64,000 bases of DNA from Mycobacterium sp. 1164985.4 (GTDB lineage: Bacteria > Actinomycetota > Actinomycetes > Mycobacteriales > Mycobacteriaceae). Below are positions 45,708 to 58,449 of this stretch, piece after piece. Within the stretch, counting starts at the first letter, position 1, and each line of letters begins with the position of its first letter. Location of the stretch: the NCBI RefSeq assembly GCF_001668575.1, contig NZ_LZMD01000075.1, forward strand, positions 1 to 64,000, read 5' to 3'. The notes beneath the pieces were generated by a model. That model worked only from the letters and a program-made list of their open reading frames with translations. It had not been told where the DNA came from and made no database searches. A program made the position numbers and the translations under genes.

Positions 45708-47051
45708 ATGACGGCTCGCGTGGGAGTGACGCTGTCGGGGCGCTACCGGCTGCAGCGGTTGATCGCCACCGGCGGCATGGGACAGGTCTGGGAGGCCGTG
45801 GACTCCCGGCTGGGTCGCCGGGTCGCGGTGAAGGTGCTCAAGGCGGAGTACTCGACCGACCCCGAGTTCGTCGAGCGGTTCCGCGCCGAGGCCCGCACCG
45901 TCGCCATGCTCAACCATCCCGGCATCGCCAGCGTGTACGACTACGGCGAGACCGATATGGACGGCGAAGGGCGCACCGCCTACCTGGTGATGGAACTCGT
46001 CAACGGCGAACCACTGAACTCCGTCCTCAAACGGACGGGCCGGTTGTCGCTGCGGCATGCGCTCGACATGCTCGAGCAGACCGGCCGCGCCCTGCAGGTC
46101 GCCCACAGCGCGGGCCTGGTGCACCGCGACGTGAAGCCCGGCAACATCCTGATCACGCCGACGGGCCAGGTGAAGCTCACCGACTTCGGCATCGCCAAGG
46201 CCGTCGACGCCGCCCCGGTGACCCAGACCGGCATGGTGATGGGCACCGCTCAGTACATCGCCCCCGAGCAGGCGCTCGGTCACGACGCCACCGCCGCCAG
46301 CGATGTGTATGCGCTGGGAGTCGTTGGCTACGAATCGGTTTCGGGTAAGCGGCCGTTCACCGGCGACGGCGCGCTGACGGTCGCGATGAAGCACATCAAG
46401 GAGACTCCCCCGCCACTTCCCGCCGATCTGCCGCCCAACGTGCGCGAGCTGATCGAGATCACCCTCGTCAAGAACCCCGGTATGCGGTACCGCTCCGGCG
46501 GGGCGTTCGCCGACGCGGTGGCTGCGGTGCGCTCCGGGCGCCGCCCACCACGACCGAACGCCGCCCCCTCGATCGGCCGGGCGGCCCCCACCGCCGTGCC
46601 GTCGGCCACCCAGGCCCGCGCCGCCGCCGAGATGACCGGACGTGCCCCGGCCACGACTGCGCGCCCGCGCTCGGTGAGCGGAAGCCACCGGCCGCCTCCG
46701 CCGCGGCGTACGTTCTCGTCGGGCCAGCGCGCGCTGTTGTGGGCCGCGGGCGTGCTGGGCGCGCTGGCGATCATCATCGCGATCCTGATCGTGCTCAACG
46801 CCCAGGACCGTCAGGACAAGCAGACACCCCCGCCGACGATCACCAACACGATCACCGAGACGACGCCGTTCGAGACCCCCGAGGCGCTTCCCGACCGGAC
46901 CATCCGCGAAGGGAGCGACGGTGGTAGGGAACAATCAGGGGTAACCACACCGCAGGCGATGACGTCACCGGCAATGCCGCTGGTACCGGCGTCGCCCCCG
47001 GCACAGGAGCCGTACCAGCGGCTTTCGGCTCCAGAACAGACATTGCAATGA
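45708..47051 (+). CDS. pknA: Ser/Thr protein kinase PknA
   Basis: 447 residues. The kinase domain is at about 10-275: GxGxxG-type loop [20 protein letters not shown], Lys in [10 protein letters not shown], catalytic [20 protein letters not shown] with DFGIAK following, and activation segment [21 protein letters not shown] Pro/Thr-rich juxtamembrane linker leads to one membrane helix ([20 protein letters not shown]) and a short extracellular tail. There are no PASTA domains. ATG at 45708 is 46 nt after the pbpA stop. It regulates cell shape and division with PknB. Confidence 0.95.
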   Translation: MTARVGVTLSGRYRLQRLIATGGMGQVWEAVDSRLGRRVAVKVLKAEYSTDPEFVERFRAEARTVAMLNHPGIASVYDYGETDMDGEGRTAYLVMELVNGEPLNSVLKRTGRLSLRHALDMLEQTGRALQVAHSAGLVHRDVKPGNILITPTGQVKLTDFGIAKAVDAAPVTQTGMVMGTAQYIAPEQALGHDATAASDVYALGVVGYESVSGKRPFTGDGALTVAMKHIKETPPPLPADLPPNVRELIEITLVKNPGMRYRSGGAFADAVAAVRSGRRPPRPNAAPSIGRAAPTAVPSATQARAAAEMTGRAPATTARPRSVSGSHRPPPPRRTFSSGQRALLWAAGVLGALAIIIAILIVLNAQDRQDKQTPPPTITNTITETTPFETPEALPDRTIREGSDGGREQSGVTTPQAMTSPAMPLVPASPPAQEPYQRLSAPEQTLQ

Positions 47052-48925
47052 CGACCCCGCAACATTTGTCCGACCGCTACGAGCTGGGCGAGATCCTGGG
47101 CTTCGGCGGTATGTCCGAGGTCCACCTCGCACGCGACGTCCGGCTGCACCGCGACGTCGCGATCAAGGTGCTGCGCGCCGACCTCGCCCGCGACCCGAGC
47201 TTCTATCTGAGGTTCCGCCGCGAGGCCCAGAACGCCGCCGCCCTCAACCACCCGGCGATCGTCGCGGTCTACGACACCGGCGAGGCCGAGACCCCACAGG
47301 GCCCGCTGCCCTACATCGTCATGGAGTACGTCGACGGTGTGACGCTGCGCGACATCGTCCACAACGACGGACCGATGGAGCCGCGCCGGGCGATCGAGGT
47401 GATCGCCGACGCCTGCCAGGCGCTGAACTTCAGCCACCAGCACGGCATCATCCACCGCGACGTCAAGCCGGCCAACATCATGATCAGCAAGACCGGCGCG
47501 GTGAAGGTGATGGACTTCGGCATCGCCCGCGCGCTGGCCGACGCGAACAGCGTCACCCAGACCGCCGCCGTGATCGGCACCGCACAGTATCTGTCGCCGG
47601 AACAGGCCCGTGGCGAAAAGGTCGACGCCCGCTCCGACGTCTACTCGCTGGGCTGCGTGCTGTATGAAATCCTCACGGGGGAGCCACCTTTCATCGGCGA
47701 CTCGCCGGTGGCGGTGGCGTATCAGCACGTCCGCGAAGATCCCGTCGCGCCGTCGCAGCGCAACCCCGCGATCAGCCCCGAACTGGACGCGGTGGTGCTC
47801 AAGTCGTTGGCAAAGAATCCCGACAACCGGTACCAGACCGCCGCCGAGATGCGCGCCGACCTGGTCCGCGTGCACAGCGGCGAGCAGCCCGAGGCGCCGA
47901 AGGTGTTCACCGACGCCGAGCGCAGCTCACTGCTGTCGTCGCCAGCGCCGCACGAGCGCACCGAACCGATCGACCCGATGCCGCCGGTTCCCGCCGCCGA
48001 CTACGCCGAGCGCCACCGGCGCGGCTCGGTCGGACGCTGGCTGGCCGCGGTCGCGGTGCTGGCCATCCTGACCGTCGTGGTCACGGTCGCGATCAACATG
48101 TTCGGCGGAAGCACCCGCAGCGTGGAGGTGCCCGACGTCAGCGGCCAAGCGTCGGCCGACGCCATCGCTGAACTGCAGAACCGCGGTTTCAAGACCAGGA
48201 CGGATCAGCGGCCCGACTCGACGGTGCCTCCCGACCATGTCATCAGCACCGATCCCAGCGCCGACAGTTCGGTCGACGCGGGGGAGGAGATCACCCTCAA
48301 CGTCTCGACCGGTCCGGAGCAGCGGGAGATCCCCGACGTGAAGAACCTGAGCTACTCCGAGGCCACCGAGAAGCTGAAAGAGGCCGGCTTCGAGAAGTTC
48401 AAGTCCTCGTCGTCGCCGTCGACGCCGGAGCTGAAGGACAAGGTGCTCGGCACCAACCCGCCGGCCAACCAGACGTCGGCTATCACCAACGAGATCACCA
48501 TCATCCTGGGCTCGGGCCCGCAGACCCGCGCCGTGCCGAACGTCGAGAACCAGACGGAGGAACCGGCGCGGCAGATCCTGACCGCCGCCGGCTTCACCAA
48601 CGTGGTGCCGGTTCAGGTCGACAGCCCCAAGCCGTGCGGACAGGTCATCGGCACGCTGCCGCCGGCCGGTCAGGAGTCGGCGGTCGACTCGCCAATCCAG
48701 CTGCAGCTCTCGGCGTGCAACCAGTTCGTGATGCCCGACCTGCGCGGCATGTTCTGGACCGACGCCGAACCGCGGCTACGGGCGCTGGGCTGGACCGGCT
48801 TCCTGGACAAGGGCGCCGACGTGCAAAACAGCGGTCAGCGAACCAACGCGGTGGTGACTCAGAACCCGTCACCGGGCACCGGCGTGAATTTCGGCGCGAC
48901 GATTACGCTGAGCTTCGCGTCGTAG
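47048..48925 (+). CDS. pknB: Ser/Thr protein kinase PknB with PASTA domains
   Basis: 625 residues. Kinase domain about 10-275: [60 protein letters not shown] then [13 protein letters not shown], and activation-loop [20 protein letters not shown] with the two Thr. A membrane helix is near residue 335-355 ([20 protein letters not shown]). Four PASTA repeats follow, opening [24 protein letters not shown] and FVMPDLRG, which sense muropeptides or lipid II. ATG overlaps pknA as ATGA. It ends 23 nt inside the convergent trpG frame. Confidence 0.96.
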   Translation: MTTPQHLSDRYELGEILGFGGMSEVHLARDVRLHRDVAIKVLRADLARDPSFYLRFRREAQNAAALNHPAIVAVYDTGEAETPQGPLPYIVMEYVDGVTLRDIVHNDGPMEPRRAIEVIADACQALNFSHQHGIIHRDVKPANIMISKTGAVKVMDFGIARALADANSVTQTAAVIGTAQYLSPEQARGEKVDARSDVYSLGCVLYEILTGEPPFIGDSPVAVAYQHVREDPVAPSQRNPAISPELDAVVLKSLAKNPDNRYQTAAEMRADLVRVHSGEQPEAPKVFTDAERSSLLSSPAPHERTEPIDPMPPVPAADYAERHRRGSVGRWLAAVAVLAILTVVVTVAINMFGGSTRSVEVPDVSGQASADAIAELQNRGFKTRTDQRPDSTVPPDHVISTDPSADSSVDAGEEITLNVSTGPEQREIPDVKNLSYSEATEKLKEAGFEKFKSSSSPSTPELKDKVLGTNPPANQTSAITNEITIILGSGPQTRAVPNVENQTEEPARQILTAAGFTNVVPVQVDSPKPCGQVIGTLPPAGQESAVDSPIQLQLSACNQFVMPDLRGMFWTDAEPRLRALGWTGFLDKGADVQNSGQRTNAVVTQNPSPGTGVNFGATITLSFAS

Positions 48926-49589
48926 CGGCGTGGCGGCCGGCCGCGATGGCCCCCGCGACCTCATCCTCGAGCTGGCGGACCAGCGCCTCGGCCGGTGCCG
49001 CGCCGCAGTACCCCAGCCAGTTGGCAAGCATGCGGTGACCGCCCTCGGTCAGGATCGACTCGGGATGGAACTGCACGCCATGGATCGGCACCTCGACGTG
49101 CCGCACCCCCATGATCACGCCACCCTCGGTCCGCGCGGTCACCTCGAGCACATCCGGAACCGTGTCCGGCAGAATCGTGAGCGAGTGATACCTCGTCGCG
49201 GTGAAGGGGTTCGGAAGACCCAGCAGCACACCGGAATTGGTGTGGTGGACGACGCTGGTCTTACCGTGCAGCAGTTCGGGTGCGCGGTCGACGGTGCCGC
49301 CGAACGCGACACCAATGGCCTGGTGACCGAGGCAGACGCCCAGCAACGGGGTGCCCGCAGTCGCGCATGCCTTCACCAGGGGGATCGACGCGCCCGCACG
49401 CTCGGGCGTGCCCGGGCCGGGCGACAGCAGCACACCGTCGAAATCAGTGGCGGCCTTCGCGACGTCGGCATCGGTGGCCAGGCGGTCGTCGTCGTTGCGC
49501 CACACCTGGGCCTGCACCCCGAGCTGACCGAGGTACTGGACCAGGTTGAACACGAAGCTGTCGTAGTTGTCGACGACCAAGACCTGCAT
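48903..49589 (-). CDS. trpG: Glutamine amidotransferase component II of anthranilate/aminodeoxychorismate synthase
   Basis: 228 residues. Class I glutamine amidotransferase: the oxyanion region VLLSPGPGTPERAGASIPLV, the nucleophile Cys in TPLLGVCLGHQAIGVAFGG, and His/Glu in HGVQFHPESILTEGG. It supplies ammonia for anthranilate or 4-amino-4-deoxychorismate; the mycobacterial gene at this place (Rv0013) is called trpG but probably serves both pathways. It overlaps pknB by 23 nt, tail to tail. ATG at 49589. Confidence 0.93.
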   Translation of the reverse strand: MQVLVVDNYDSFVFNLVQYLGQLGVQAQVWRNDDDRLATDADVAKAATDFDGVLLSPGPGTPERAGASIPLVKACATAGTPLLGVCLGHQAIGVAFGGTVDRAPELLHGKTSVVHHTNSGVLLGLPNPFTATRYHSLTILPDTVPDVLEVTARTEGGVIMGVRHVEVPIHGVQFHPESILTEGGHRMLANWLGYCGAAPAEALVRQLEDEVAGAIAAGRHAATTRSSA

Positions 49590-49656
49590 CCGCCCAGGTT
49601 ACTGGTTGCGGGCGCGCACGTACCCGGTCGCACCCAGTCCGCTCACCACAGAGAGG

Positions 49657-50442
49657 TCAGTAGCCGATCGGGCCTGCCGGCTTGGCGAACCGCATCCGCA
49701 CGGGCTCCTTGTGGCCGACCAGTTCGACCGATGCCTGGGGTTCTTCGGCATAGCCGAGACCGAACCGCACCACGTACTGGCGGTACAGGTTGACCAGGGG
49801 AGCGTCCGCCAGGGCCGCCTGCATGGCGGACGCGTCGCCGATCGCGGTGATGACGTAGGGCGGGCTGTACGTGCGCCCGTTGAGCAGCAGGGTGTTGCCG
49901 ACGCATCGTGGCGCCGAGGTACCGATGATCCGCTGATCCTGCATCTGGATGCCCTCTGCGCCCGCGCTCCACAGCGCGTTGAGAACGGCGTCGATGTCCT
50001 GCTGGTGCACCACCAGGTCGTCGGGGGAGGCGTCGCGCGGGAACCGGCCCTCGGCGTCGCGCTGCGCGTCGTTGAGCCGCACGATGAGCCCGGCCCCCCG
50101 GATCGGGTCCAGCCCAGCCTCGGCCGACAGGCGTGCTGCGCGACTGGTGATGGCCGCCAAGGCCGCGTCGGCGCCCGGGCTGCCCCCGTGATGGCTGTCG
50201 ATGGTCGATACGAGGGCATCGCGTTCGGCGCCGAGCCGGTCCACCGACTGCTGGGTCTCGCGGACCAGGTCGACCAGGCGGGGGGAGTCGCTGCGGCGGA
50301 TCTCGCCGCCCCGGGAGACACCGTGCGTGGCGGCCAGTAGGAGGCCGGCCAGCAGACACACCACCGGCACGCCGTATCGCCACACCGTCGAGCGTCGGCT
50401 CTGCTCGTGTGTCGCCTGCTTCGGGCGATGCGACCCCTGCAA
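49657..50442 (-). CDS. DUF881 membrane protein (Rv0012-like)
   Basis: 261 residues from TTG 50442. A membrane anchor ([20 protein letters not shown]) is followed by a helical part and the DUF881 domain with [40 protein letters not shown] and [20 protein letters not shown]. The family is widespread near division genes of actinobacteria. The open frame reaches a GTG at 50511, only 21 nt from the divergent crgA start, which leaves no promoter space, so the shorter form is preferred. Exact start uncertain. Confidence 0.83.
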   Translation of the reverse strand: MQGSHRPKQATHEQSRRSTVWRYGVPVVCLLAGLLLAATHGVSRGGEIRRSDSPRLVDLVRETQQSVDRLGAERDALVSTIDSHHGGSPGADAALAAITSRAARLSAEAGLDPIRGAGLIVRLNDAQRDAEGRFPRDASPDDLVVHQQDIDAVLNALWSAGAEGIQMQDQRIIGTSAPRCVGNTLLLNGRTYSPPYVITAIGDASAMQAALADAPLVNLYRQYVVRFGLGYAEEPQASVELVGHKEPVRMRFAKPAGPIGY

Positions 50443-50532
50443 CTGCCTTACCTGGCTTCCTTGACTCTGCGGTGCCGGTCCTACGTTAGGCTCGTCAGTA
50501 CATCGTCGCACTCAGTTGTCCCGAAGGTACCC

Positions 50533-50796
50533 ATGCCCAAGTCGAAGGTCCGCAAGAAGAACGACTTCACCGCCAACCAGGTGAGCCGCACGCCCGTCAA
50601 GGTCAAAGCCGGGCCGTCGAGCACCTGGTTCGTCGTGCTGTTCGTCAGCCTGATGCTGATCGGCTTGGTGTGGCTGCTGGTGTTCCAGCTCGCGTCGTCG
50701 GCCATCCCCTTCCTCGCGGAACTGGGGCCGTGGAACTACGCGATCGCGTTTGCCTTCATGATCACCGGTCTGTTGCTCACCATGCGGTGGCGCTGA
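50533..50796 (+). CDS. crgA: Cell division protein CrgA
   Basis: 87 residues. A basic N-terminus ([11 protein letters not shown]) leads to two membrane helices ([20 protein letters not shown] and [20 protein letters not shown]). CrgA recruits FtsI and other septal proteins in mycobacteria. The ATG at 50533 is chosen for the family N-terminus; the upstream DNA contains TACGTT and TAGGCT as possible -10 elements. Confidence 0.94.
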   Translation: MPKSKVRKKNDFTANQVSRTPVKVKAGPSSTWFVVLFVSLMLIGLVWLLVFQLASSAIPFLAELGPWNYAIAFAFMITGLLLTMRWR

Positions 50797-50885
50797 GATC
50801 CCCGTCGCTGGAATGAATTCAACCCCGTTGCTCCGCGTTACCCTGCTAGCAACCTCCGGGAAATCAACTCACACGGTTGTGATTC

Positions 50886-50900
50886 ATCCCCATTGGGGAT
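50886..50900. repeat. Inverted repeat upstream of the PH-domain gene
   Basis: ATCCCC, a 3-nt spacer, then GGGGAT. It lies 7 nt before a perfect TGTGGATAA box, in the 154-nt gap between crgA and the PH-domain gene. Possible operator; unproven. Confidence 0.35.
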
Positions 50901-50906
50901 AGCACT

Positions 50907-50915
50907 TGTGGATAA
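50907..50915 (-). promoter_or_regulatory. Perfect-match DnaA box outside oriC
   Basis: TGTGGATAA, the complement of TTATCCACA, 36 nt upstream of the PH-domain gene start and about 11.5 kb from oriC. It is closer to the DnaA consensus than any box inside the oriC candidate. Confidence 0.45.
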
Positions 50916-50950
50916 CCGCATACCCCGCGGTGAAAGGGTGTGGAAGAGCC

Positions 50951-51373
50951 GTGCAGCAAACTCAATGGAGCCCTCCCGCCGTCGGCATCGCAGCGTGCGG
51001 CATAGGCGGAATTATCTTGGCTACCATCGCTGTGAGCCTGATCACAGACCCTCCGGGCCGCCTCCTTGGGGGAGTTGCCGGGGTGGGTTTGATCTTGTTT
51101 GCAATCTTCTCGTGGCGCGCGCGGCCGAAGCTGGCAATCAAACCTGACGCCCTCGTCAACCGCGGTTGGTTCGGCACGAAGATTTTGCCGCGCAGCGAGA
51201 TCAAAGTGATCCGGATCACTGAGTTCCGCCGCTTGGCCCGCAAAGTCCGGCTACTCGAGATCGACACCGAAAGCGGCGACCTGATCGTGTTCACGCGTTG
51301 GGATCTGGGCACCGATCCGCTGCACGTACTCGACGCGCTGACCGAGGCCGGCTACGCCGGCCCGCGTTCCTGA
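50951..51373 (+). CDS. PH domain-like membrane protein (Rv0010c-like)
   Basis: 140 residues. Two N-terminal membrane helices (VGIAACGIGGIILATIAVSL and GGVAGVGLILFAIFSWRARP) are followed by a bacterial PH-like domain (ALVNRGWFGTKILPRSEIKV, ARKVRLLEIDTESGDLIVFT, RWDLGTDPLHVLDALTEAGY). The GTG at 50951 gives the same N-terminus as Rv0010c by recall; an ATG 45 nt upstream is open. Function unknown. Confidence 0.86.
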   Translation: MQQTQWSPPAVGIAACGIGGIILATIAVSLITDPPGRLLGGVAGVGLILFAIFSWRARPKLAIKPDALVNRGWFGTKILPRSEIKVIRITEFRRLARKVRLLEIDTESGDLIVFTRWDLGTDPLHVLDALTEAGYAGPRS

Positions 51374-51382
51374 CCGCTTCGG

Positions 51383-51910
51383 TCAGGCGATGGTGATCGA
51401 GTCGACGACTACGGGGTCGGTCGGTCGGTCACTGCGATCGGTCGCCGTCGTCGCGATGGCGTCGACCACCTTCTGCGACTCGGCGTCGACGACTTCACCG
51501 AAGATGGTGTGCTTGCGGTTCAGGTGCGGGGTCTTGGTGACCGTGATGAAGAACTGCGAGCCGTTGGTGCCCGGCCCGGCGTTGGCCATCGCCAGCAGGT
51601 AGGGCCGGTCGAACTGCAACTCGGGATGGAATTCGTCTTCGAACTTGTACCCCGGGCCGCCGCGGCCAGTGCCGGTCGGGTCGCCGCCCTGGATCATGAA
51701 GCCGTCGATCACACGGTGGAAGACCACACCGTCGTAGAAGGGTCCGGACGTGCCGCCCGATGCGTTCTCGCCGCTGTAGTCCTTGGTGCCCTGGGCCAGG
51801 CCGACGAAGTTGGCCACGGTCTTGGGCGCGTGGTTACCGAAGAGTGCGATCTTGATGTCGCCGCGGTTGGTGTGCAGGGTCGCGGTCGCTGTCTGAATGG
51901 GGCTCGTCAC
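51383..51910 (-). CDS. ppiA: Peptidyl-prolyl cis-trans isomerase (cyclophilin) PpiA
   Basis: 175 residues. Cyclophilin fold with [20 protein letters not shown] (the Phe-His-Arg and Gln-Gly-Gly-Asp motifs), [20 protein letters not shown] and [20 protein letters not shown]; the catalytic Arg and active-site Phe, Gln and His are present. It catalyses proline isomerisation in the cytoplasm. GTG start at 51910. Confidence 0.95.
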   Translation of the reverse strand: MTSPIQTATATLHTNRGDIKIALFGNHAPKTVANFVGLAQGTKDYSGENASGGTSGPFYDGVVFHRVIDGFMIQGGDPTGTGRGGPGYKFEDEFHPELQFDRPYLLAMANAGPGTNGSQFFITVTKTPHLNRKHTIFGEVVDAESQKVVDAIATTATDRSDRPTDPVVVDSITIA

Positions 51911-52016
51911 GGGATGTCAGTGTGCCACGCCGCGTTCGGCGCCCATCCGGCACCGGTGTGTTCGGCTAGATGGCAGGCTGTTGTGGTCGCACCCCGGCCG
52001 CGAGAAAGGTACGCCC

Positions 52017-52457
52017 ATGAGCGCTAAGACGGAGATCCGGATGAGCCCCGCCCAGCGGTTGAGCCGCGGCCTGAAGTTCACGGCGGTCGGGCCCGTCGAC
52101 GTCACCCGGGGCGCTCTGGCGCTGGGGCTCAACGGTGCTCAATCGTCGGCGTCCTGGGTGGGCGACCGATATCGGCGCGGCCGCATCAAGGCTCAGCTGA
52201 GCGAGGACCTGGCCACTGCGCAACAGACCATCACGCAGGAGCTCGCCGCGGCCCAGGAGGCCGTCTCGCAGGTGTTGCTGGGCGCCGTACCGGCCCGCGC
52301 ATCGAAGGCCAAGCAGCGCAGGCGTCGGCTGGTGATCGCCGCAGCCGGCGTCGTCGTGTTGGCCGGGGGAGCGGTGGCGTTCTCGATCGTGCGGCGGTCA
52401 ACGCAGCCGGACCCCTCGCCGCTGCCGCCGAGTGTGGAAGTGTCGCCGAAACCCTGA
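52017..52457 (+). CDS. cwsA: Cell wall synthesis protein CwsA
   Basis: 146 residues. MSAKTEIRMSPAQRLSRGLK opens the protein; a helical coil (LSEDLATAQQTITQELAAAQ) follows and one membrane helix near the C-terminus (RLVIAAAGVVVLAGGAVAFS). CwsA interacts with CrgA and Wag31 in mycobacteria to guide polar growth and division. The gene is at the usual place between ppiA and tRNA-Ala. GAAAGG is upstream of the ATG. Confidence 0.92.
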   Translation: MSAKTEIRMSPAQRLSRGLKFTAVGPVDVTRGALALGLNGAQSSASWVGDRYRRGRIKAQLSEDLATAQQTITQELAAAQEAVSQVLLGAVPARASKAKQRRRRLVIAAAGVVVLAGGAVAFSIVRRSTQPDPSPLPPSVEVSPKP

Positions 52458-52480
52458 GATTCAGGGCGGGGGAGTGGGAG

Positions 52481-52553
52481 TGGAGCCTAGGAGAATCGAA
52501 CTCCTGACATCTACCTTGCAAAGGTAGCGCTCTACCAACTGAGCTAAGGCCCC
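52481..52553 (-). tRNA. tRNA-Ala (UGC anticodon)
   Basis: 73 nt. Acceptor GGGGCCT pairs with AGGCTCC (one G-U). The anticodon stem CTACC/GGTAG encloses TTTGCAA, anticodon TGC. The D-loop AGTTGGTA and T-loop TTCGATT are normal. CCA is not encoded. Confidence 0.97.
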
Positions 52554-52672
52554 TGGTCCGCAGGCGGCGCATCGGGCGCCACATGCCACACCTCGATGCC
52601 GTGGCGCGAGCGCCAGACGGCGACGGTGACTACGACGCCGATCGCCGTGGCGATCAACAGCACCCGCCTCAT
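52544..52672 (-). CDS. 42-residue membrane microprotein, DLW-39-like, between tRNA-Ile and tRNA-Ala
   Basis: MRRVLLIATAIGVVVTVAVW is one membrane helix, followed by RSRHGIEVWHVAPDAPPADQ and GP. The ATG at 52672 has GGAAAGG 8 nt upstream, good spacing. The hydrophobic start and the EVWHVAPD segment recall the actinobacterial DLW-39 family (short proteins with DLW...EATD found near gyrA and these tRNAs). The TAG stop lies inside the 5' end of tRNA-Ala, so about 10 nt overlap. The tag is inference; coding is supported by ribosome site and location only. Confidence 0.6.
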   Translation of the reverse strand: MRRVLLIATAIGVVVTVAVWRSRHGIEVWHVAPDAPPADQGP

Positions 52673-52688
52673 GGTGTGAACCTTTCCG

Positions 52689-52762
52689 TGGGGCTAGGAG
52701 GACTCGAACCTCCGACCTCTTCGTTATCAGCGAAGCGCTCTAACCGCCTGAGCTATAGCCCC
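52689..52762 (-). tRNA. tRNA-Ile (GAU anticodon)
   Basis: 74 nt. Acceptor GGGGCTA pairs with TAGCCCC. The anticodon stem CTTCG/CGAAG encloses CTGATAA, anticodon GAT. The T-arm GGAGG-TTCGAGT-CCTCC is perfect. CCA is not encoded. Confidence 0.97.
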
Positions 52763-52834
52763 GTACCGCCGTGATGGCCGAGCGACGAGATTACCGCAAT
52801 CGTGGGCTCCCGCCCAAACCGCGGTTCGCGACGA

Positions 52835-53734
52835 TCAGTCGCGATCGGCGAGCGTGACTTCCACGCCGCCAACCAGGTCCGTGGTCAGGTTGTAGATGAA
52901 CGCGCCGATCGTCGCCATCGCCGTCAGCAACACGATGTTGACCAAGCCGATCAACGTCGCGCCGCCGAAGATCGTCCCGCTCGACACCAGCTCACCGCCG
53001 GAACCGCCGCCCGCGCTGGTGAGCAGGTCTCCGACGTTGCTGTTGAGCTTGCTCCACACACCCATCCCGCCGAGCACGAGGTACAGGAACGCGACGGCGA
53101 TCATCCACACGAAGAACAGGGCGACCGACAGCACGGCCGACACCTTCAAGGTGCTCCACGGGTCGATGCGACGGATCTGCATGCTGGCGCGCACCGGACC
53201 CTTGTGCCGGGTGCCGACCTGGATGCGGCCGCCCGGCGACGGCCGGCTGCCCGGCTCGGACGGCGCGCGGTCCGCGGGTTTGCGCTGCTGCGGCCCGCGA
53301 GGCATCGGCCCGGACAGGTCCGGCAACTCGCTGGCGTAGGTCTCCTGGCGCGGTGCCTCCGGCGGCCCGCTGCGGGTCGGGACCTCCTCGGTGGGCGTGG
53401 AACCGCCGGGGACGAACCGGTTGGCCCGCGCGCCGACGTTGGGGGGGTTGTTGGCATTTCCCCGCTGGTCGTCGGCGGGCCGCTCGGGCGCGTGACCCTC
53501 GTCGGCCGGTCCCTCGCCACGCGGGCCCGGTACGGGCGCGCGCCTCGGCGGTTCCGGCGGCCGTTGACCCGGATGCGCCGTGCGCGCAGCGGGGCCCCGC
53601 TGCCAGGGCGGCACCTCGGCGCGGTCCGGAACCTCGGGTCGCGTTCCGAGCGCGTCGTGGTTGCCCGCGGAGCCGTTGGCGCCGCCTGGTCCATCGCCCG
53701 CGCGGGGGCGTCCCGGCTCGTTCGGTGAACTCAC
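52835..53734 (-). CDS. DUF3566 membrane protein (Rv0007-like)
   Basis: 299 residues. The N-terminal about 180 residues are disordered, rich in Pro, Gly, Arg and Asp. The C-terminal DUF3566 domain (from [20 protein letters not shown]) has two membrane helices ([20 protein letters not shown] and [20 protein letters not shown]) and ends [20 protein letters not shown]. The family is always found after gyrA in actinobacteria; role unknown. GTG start at 53734, 30 nt after the gyrA stop. Confidence 0.93.
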   Translation of the reverse strand: MSSPNEPGRPRAGDGPGGANGSAGNHDALGTRPEVPDRAEVPPWQRGPAARTAHPGQRPPEPPRRAPVPGPRGEGPADEGHAPERPADDQRGNANNPPNVGARANRFVPGGSTPTEEVPTRSGPPEAPRQETYASELPDLSGPMPRGPQQRKPADRAPSEPGSRPSPGGRIQVGTRHKGPVRASMQIRRIDPWSTLKVSAVLSVALFFVWMIAVAFLYLVLGGMGVWSKLNSNVGDLLTSAGGGSGGELVSSGTIFGGATLIGLVNIVLLTAMATIGAFIYNLTTDLVGGVEVTLADRD

Positions 53735-53764
53735 CTACGGCTCCTCACTGGTCCCGTCGCTCGG

Positions 53765-56272
53765 TCAGGCACCGGGGTCGGTGTTGACTTCGTCGGTGCT
53801 GTCGCCTTCCTCCGCGTTGCGCGCGATGGCTATCAGTGTTGTGCCCTCACCGAGGTTCATCAACCGGACACCCTTCGTCTGCCGCCCGGCCTTGCGAACC
53901 TGGCGAGCCGCGGTCCGGATGACGCCCCCACCCGAGGTGATGGCGTACAACTCCGTGTCGTCGTCGACGACCAACGCTCCCACAAGATTGCCACGGCGTT
54001 TGTCGAATTGGATCGTCAGGACCCCTTTGCCGCCGCGGCCCTGCACCGGGTACTCGTCGATCGCGGTGCGCTTGGCGTAGCCACCGGAGGTCGCCACCAG
54101 CAGGTACGTATCGGGCCGTACCACGTTCAGCGACAGCAGCGCGTCGTCGGCGTTGAACCGCATGCCCTGTACGCCCGAGGTCGCGCGCCCCATCGGGCGC
54201 AACGCCTCGTCGGTTGCCGAGAACCGGATCGACTGCCCCTTGGCCGAGACAAGCAGCAGATCGTCGTCGGACGAACACAGCACGGCTCCGACAAGCTCGT
54301 CGCCGTCGCGCAGATTGACCGCGACGATGCCACCGGAGCGGTTGGAGTCGAAGTCGACCAGCCGGGACTTCTTGACCAGCCCATTGCGGGTGGCCAGCAC
54401 CAGGTACGGCGCGTCCTCGTAACTCTTGATCTGGATCACCTGCGCGATGCGCTCCTCGGGCTGGAACGCCAACAGGTTCGCCACGTGCTGGCCGCGCGCG
54501 GTGCGCGACGCCTCAGGCAGGTCGTATGCCTTGGCGCGATAGACCCGGCCCTGGGTGGTGAAGAACAGGATCCAGTCGTGCGTCGAGCAGACGAAGAAGT
54601 GGTTGACGATGTCGTCCTGTTTGAGGCCGGCGCCCTGCACGCCCTTACCGCCGCGCTTCTGGCTGCGGTACAGGTCGGTCTTGGTGCGCTTGGCGTAGCC
54701 GGTCTCGGTGATCGTGACGACGACGTCCTCGCGGGCGATCAGATCCTCGTCGGCAACATCTCCGTCGGACGCCACGATCCGGGTGCGACGGTCGTCGCCG
54801 TACTTGTCGGCGATCTCCTTGAGTTCGTCACGCACGATCGCGCGCTGCCGTTCGGGCTTGGCCAGGATGTCCTCGAGGTCGGCGATCTCGGCCTCGATCT
54901 TGGCCAGGTCGTCGACGATGCGCTGCCGTTCCAGGGCGGCCAGGCGGCGCAGCTGCATGTCCAGGATCGCCTGCGCCTGGATGTCATCGATGTCGAGCAG
55001 CTCGATCAAGCCCTGCCGCGCCACGTCGACGGTCTCCGACGCCCGGATCAACGCGATCACCTCGTCGAGTGCGTCGAGGGCCTTGACCAGACCGCGCAGG
55101 ATGTGGGCCCGTTCGTTGGCTTTGCGCAACCGGTACCGAGTGCGCCGAACGATGACGTCGAGTTGGTGGTTGACGTAGTGGCGGATCAGCTGGTCGAGGC
55201 GCAACGTGCGCGGAACGCCGTCGACGATGGCCAGCATGTTGGCCCCGAAGCTGGTCTGCAGCTGGGTGTGCTTGTAGAGGTTGTTGAGCACCACCTTGGC
55301 CACGGCATCGCGCTTGAGCTCCACCACGATTCGTAGCCCGACGCGGTCGCTGGACTGGTCCTCGATGTTGGCGATGCCGTTGAGCTTGCCGTCGCGGACC
55401 TGCTCGGCAATCGAGGTGATGAAATTGTCGTGGTTGACCTGATACGGCAACTCGGTGATGACGATGCCGGTGCGGCCGCGGTTGTCCTCTTCGATCTCCA
55501 CCACGCCGCGCATCCGGATGGACCCGCGGCCTGTGGTGTAAGTGTCGCTGATCCCTTGTGACCCAACGATCAAACCGTGCGTCGGGAAGTCCGGACCCTT
55601 GACGCGCTCGGTGACCGCGGCGAGCGTGGCCTCCTCGTCGGCGTCGTGGTTCTCCAGGCACCAGTACACAGCCTCGGCCAGCTCGCGGAGATTGTGCGGC
55701 GGGATGTTCGTGGCCATCCCGACCGCGATGCCGCCCGAGCCGTTGGCCAGCAGGTTCGGGAACCGGCTGGGCAGAACGGTCGGCTCCTGCACGCGCCCGT
55801 CATAATTTGGGATGAAATCGACTGTCTCCTCGTCGATTTCGCGCAGCATCTCCATGGCAAGCGGAGTCAACCGGGCCTCGGTGTACCGCATCGCCGCTGG
55901 CGGATCGTTGCCCGGGGAGCCGAAGTTGCCCTGCCCGTCTACCAGCGGGTAGCGCAGCGACCACGGCTGGGCCATCCGGACCAGGGTGTCGTAGATCGAC
56001 GCGTCGCCGTGCGGGTGGTAGTTGCCCATCGTCTCGGCAACGGAGCGTGCGGATTTCGCGTGGCTGCGGTCGGGACGGAAGCCGGAGTCGAACATCGCGT
56101 ACAGCACGCGACGGTGTACGGGTTTGAGGCCGTCGCGTACCTCCGGCAGCGCGCGCCCGACGATGACGCTCATCGCGTAATCGATGTAGCTGCGCTGCAT
56201 CTCCTGCTGGATGTCGACCGGCTCGATGCGGTCGCCTGCTTCGTCGCCCGGCGGCAACGTGGTGTCAGTCAT
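53765..56272 (-). CDS. gyrA: DNA gyrase subunit A
   Basis: 835 residues. N-terminal breakage-reunion domain with the QRDR block [20 protein letters not shown]. It has the Ala, Ser and Asp at the three main fluoroquinolone positions (GDASIYD), the sensitive type. The catalytic Tyr is in [20 protein letters not shown]. The C-terminal DNA-wrapping domain includes the GyrA box in [13 protein letters not shown]. There is no intein. It lies 31 nt after gyrB. Confidence 0.97.
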   Translation of the reverse strand: MTDTTLPPGDEAGDRIEPVDIQQEMQRSYIDYAMSVIVGRALPEVRDGLKPVHRRVLYAMFDSGFRPDRSHAKSARSVAETMGNYHPHGDASIYDTLVRMAQPWSLRYPLVDGQGNFGSPGNDPPAAMRYTEARLTPLAMEMLREIDEETVDFIPNYDGRVQEPTVLPSRFPNLLANGSGGIAVGMATNIPPHNLRELAEAVYWCLENHDADEEATLAAVTERVKGPDFPTHGLIVGSQGISDTYTTGRGSIRMRGVVEIEEDNRGRTGIVITELPYQVNHDNFITSIAEQVRDGKLNGIANIEDQSSDRVGLRIVVELKRDAVAKVVLNNLYKHTQLQTSFGANMLAIVDGVPRTLRLDQLIRHYVNHQLDVIVRRTRYRLRKANERAHILRGLVKALDALDEVIALIRASETVDVARQGLIELLDIDDIQAQAILDMQLRRLAALERQRIVDDLAKIEAEIADLEDILAKPERQRAIVRDELKEIADKYGDDRRTRIVASDGDVADEDLIAREDVVVTITETGYAKRTKTDLYRSQKRGGKGVQGAGLKQDDIVNHFFVCSTHDWILFFTTQGRVYRAKAYDLPEASRTARGQHVANLLAFQPEERIAQVIQIKSYEDAPYLVLATRNGLVKKSRLVDFDSNRSGGIVAVNLRDGDELVGAVLCSSDDDLLLVSAKGQSIRFSATDEALRPMGRATSGVQGMRFNADDALLSLNVVRPDTYLLVATSGGYAKRTAIDEYPVQGRGGKGVLTIQFDKRRGNLVGALVVDDDTELYAITSGGGVIRTAARQVRKAGRQTKGVRLMNLGEGTTLIAIARNAEEGDSTDEVNTDPGA

Positions 56273-56303
56273 TATCTGCCTTCGGCTCTAGAGGAACTTC
56301 GCC

Positions 56304-58449
<2,146 letters not shown>

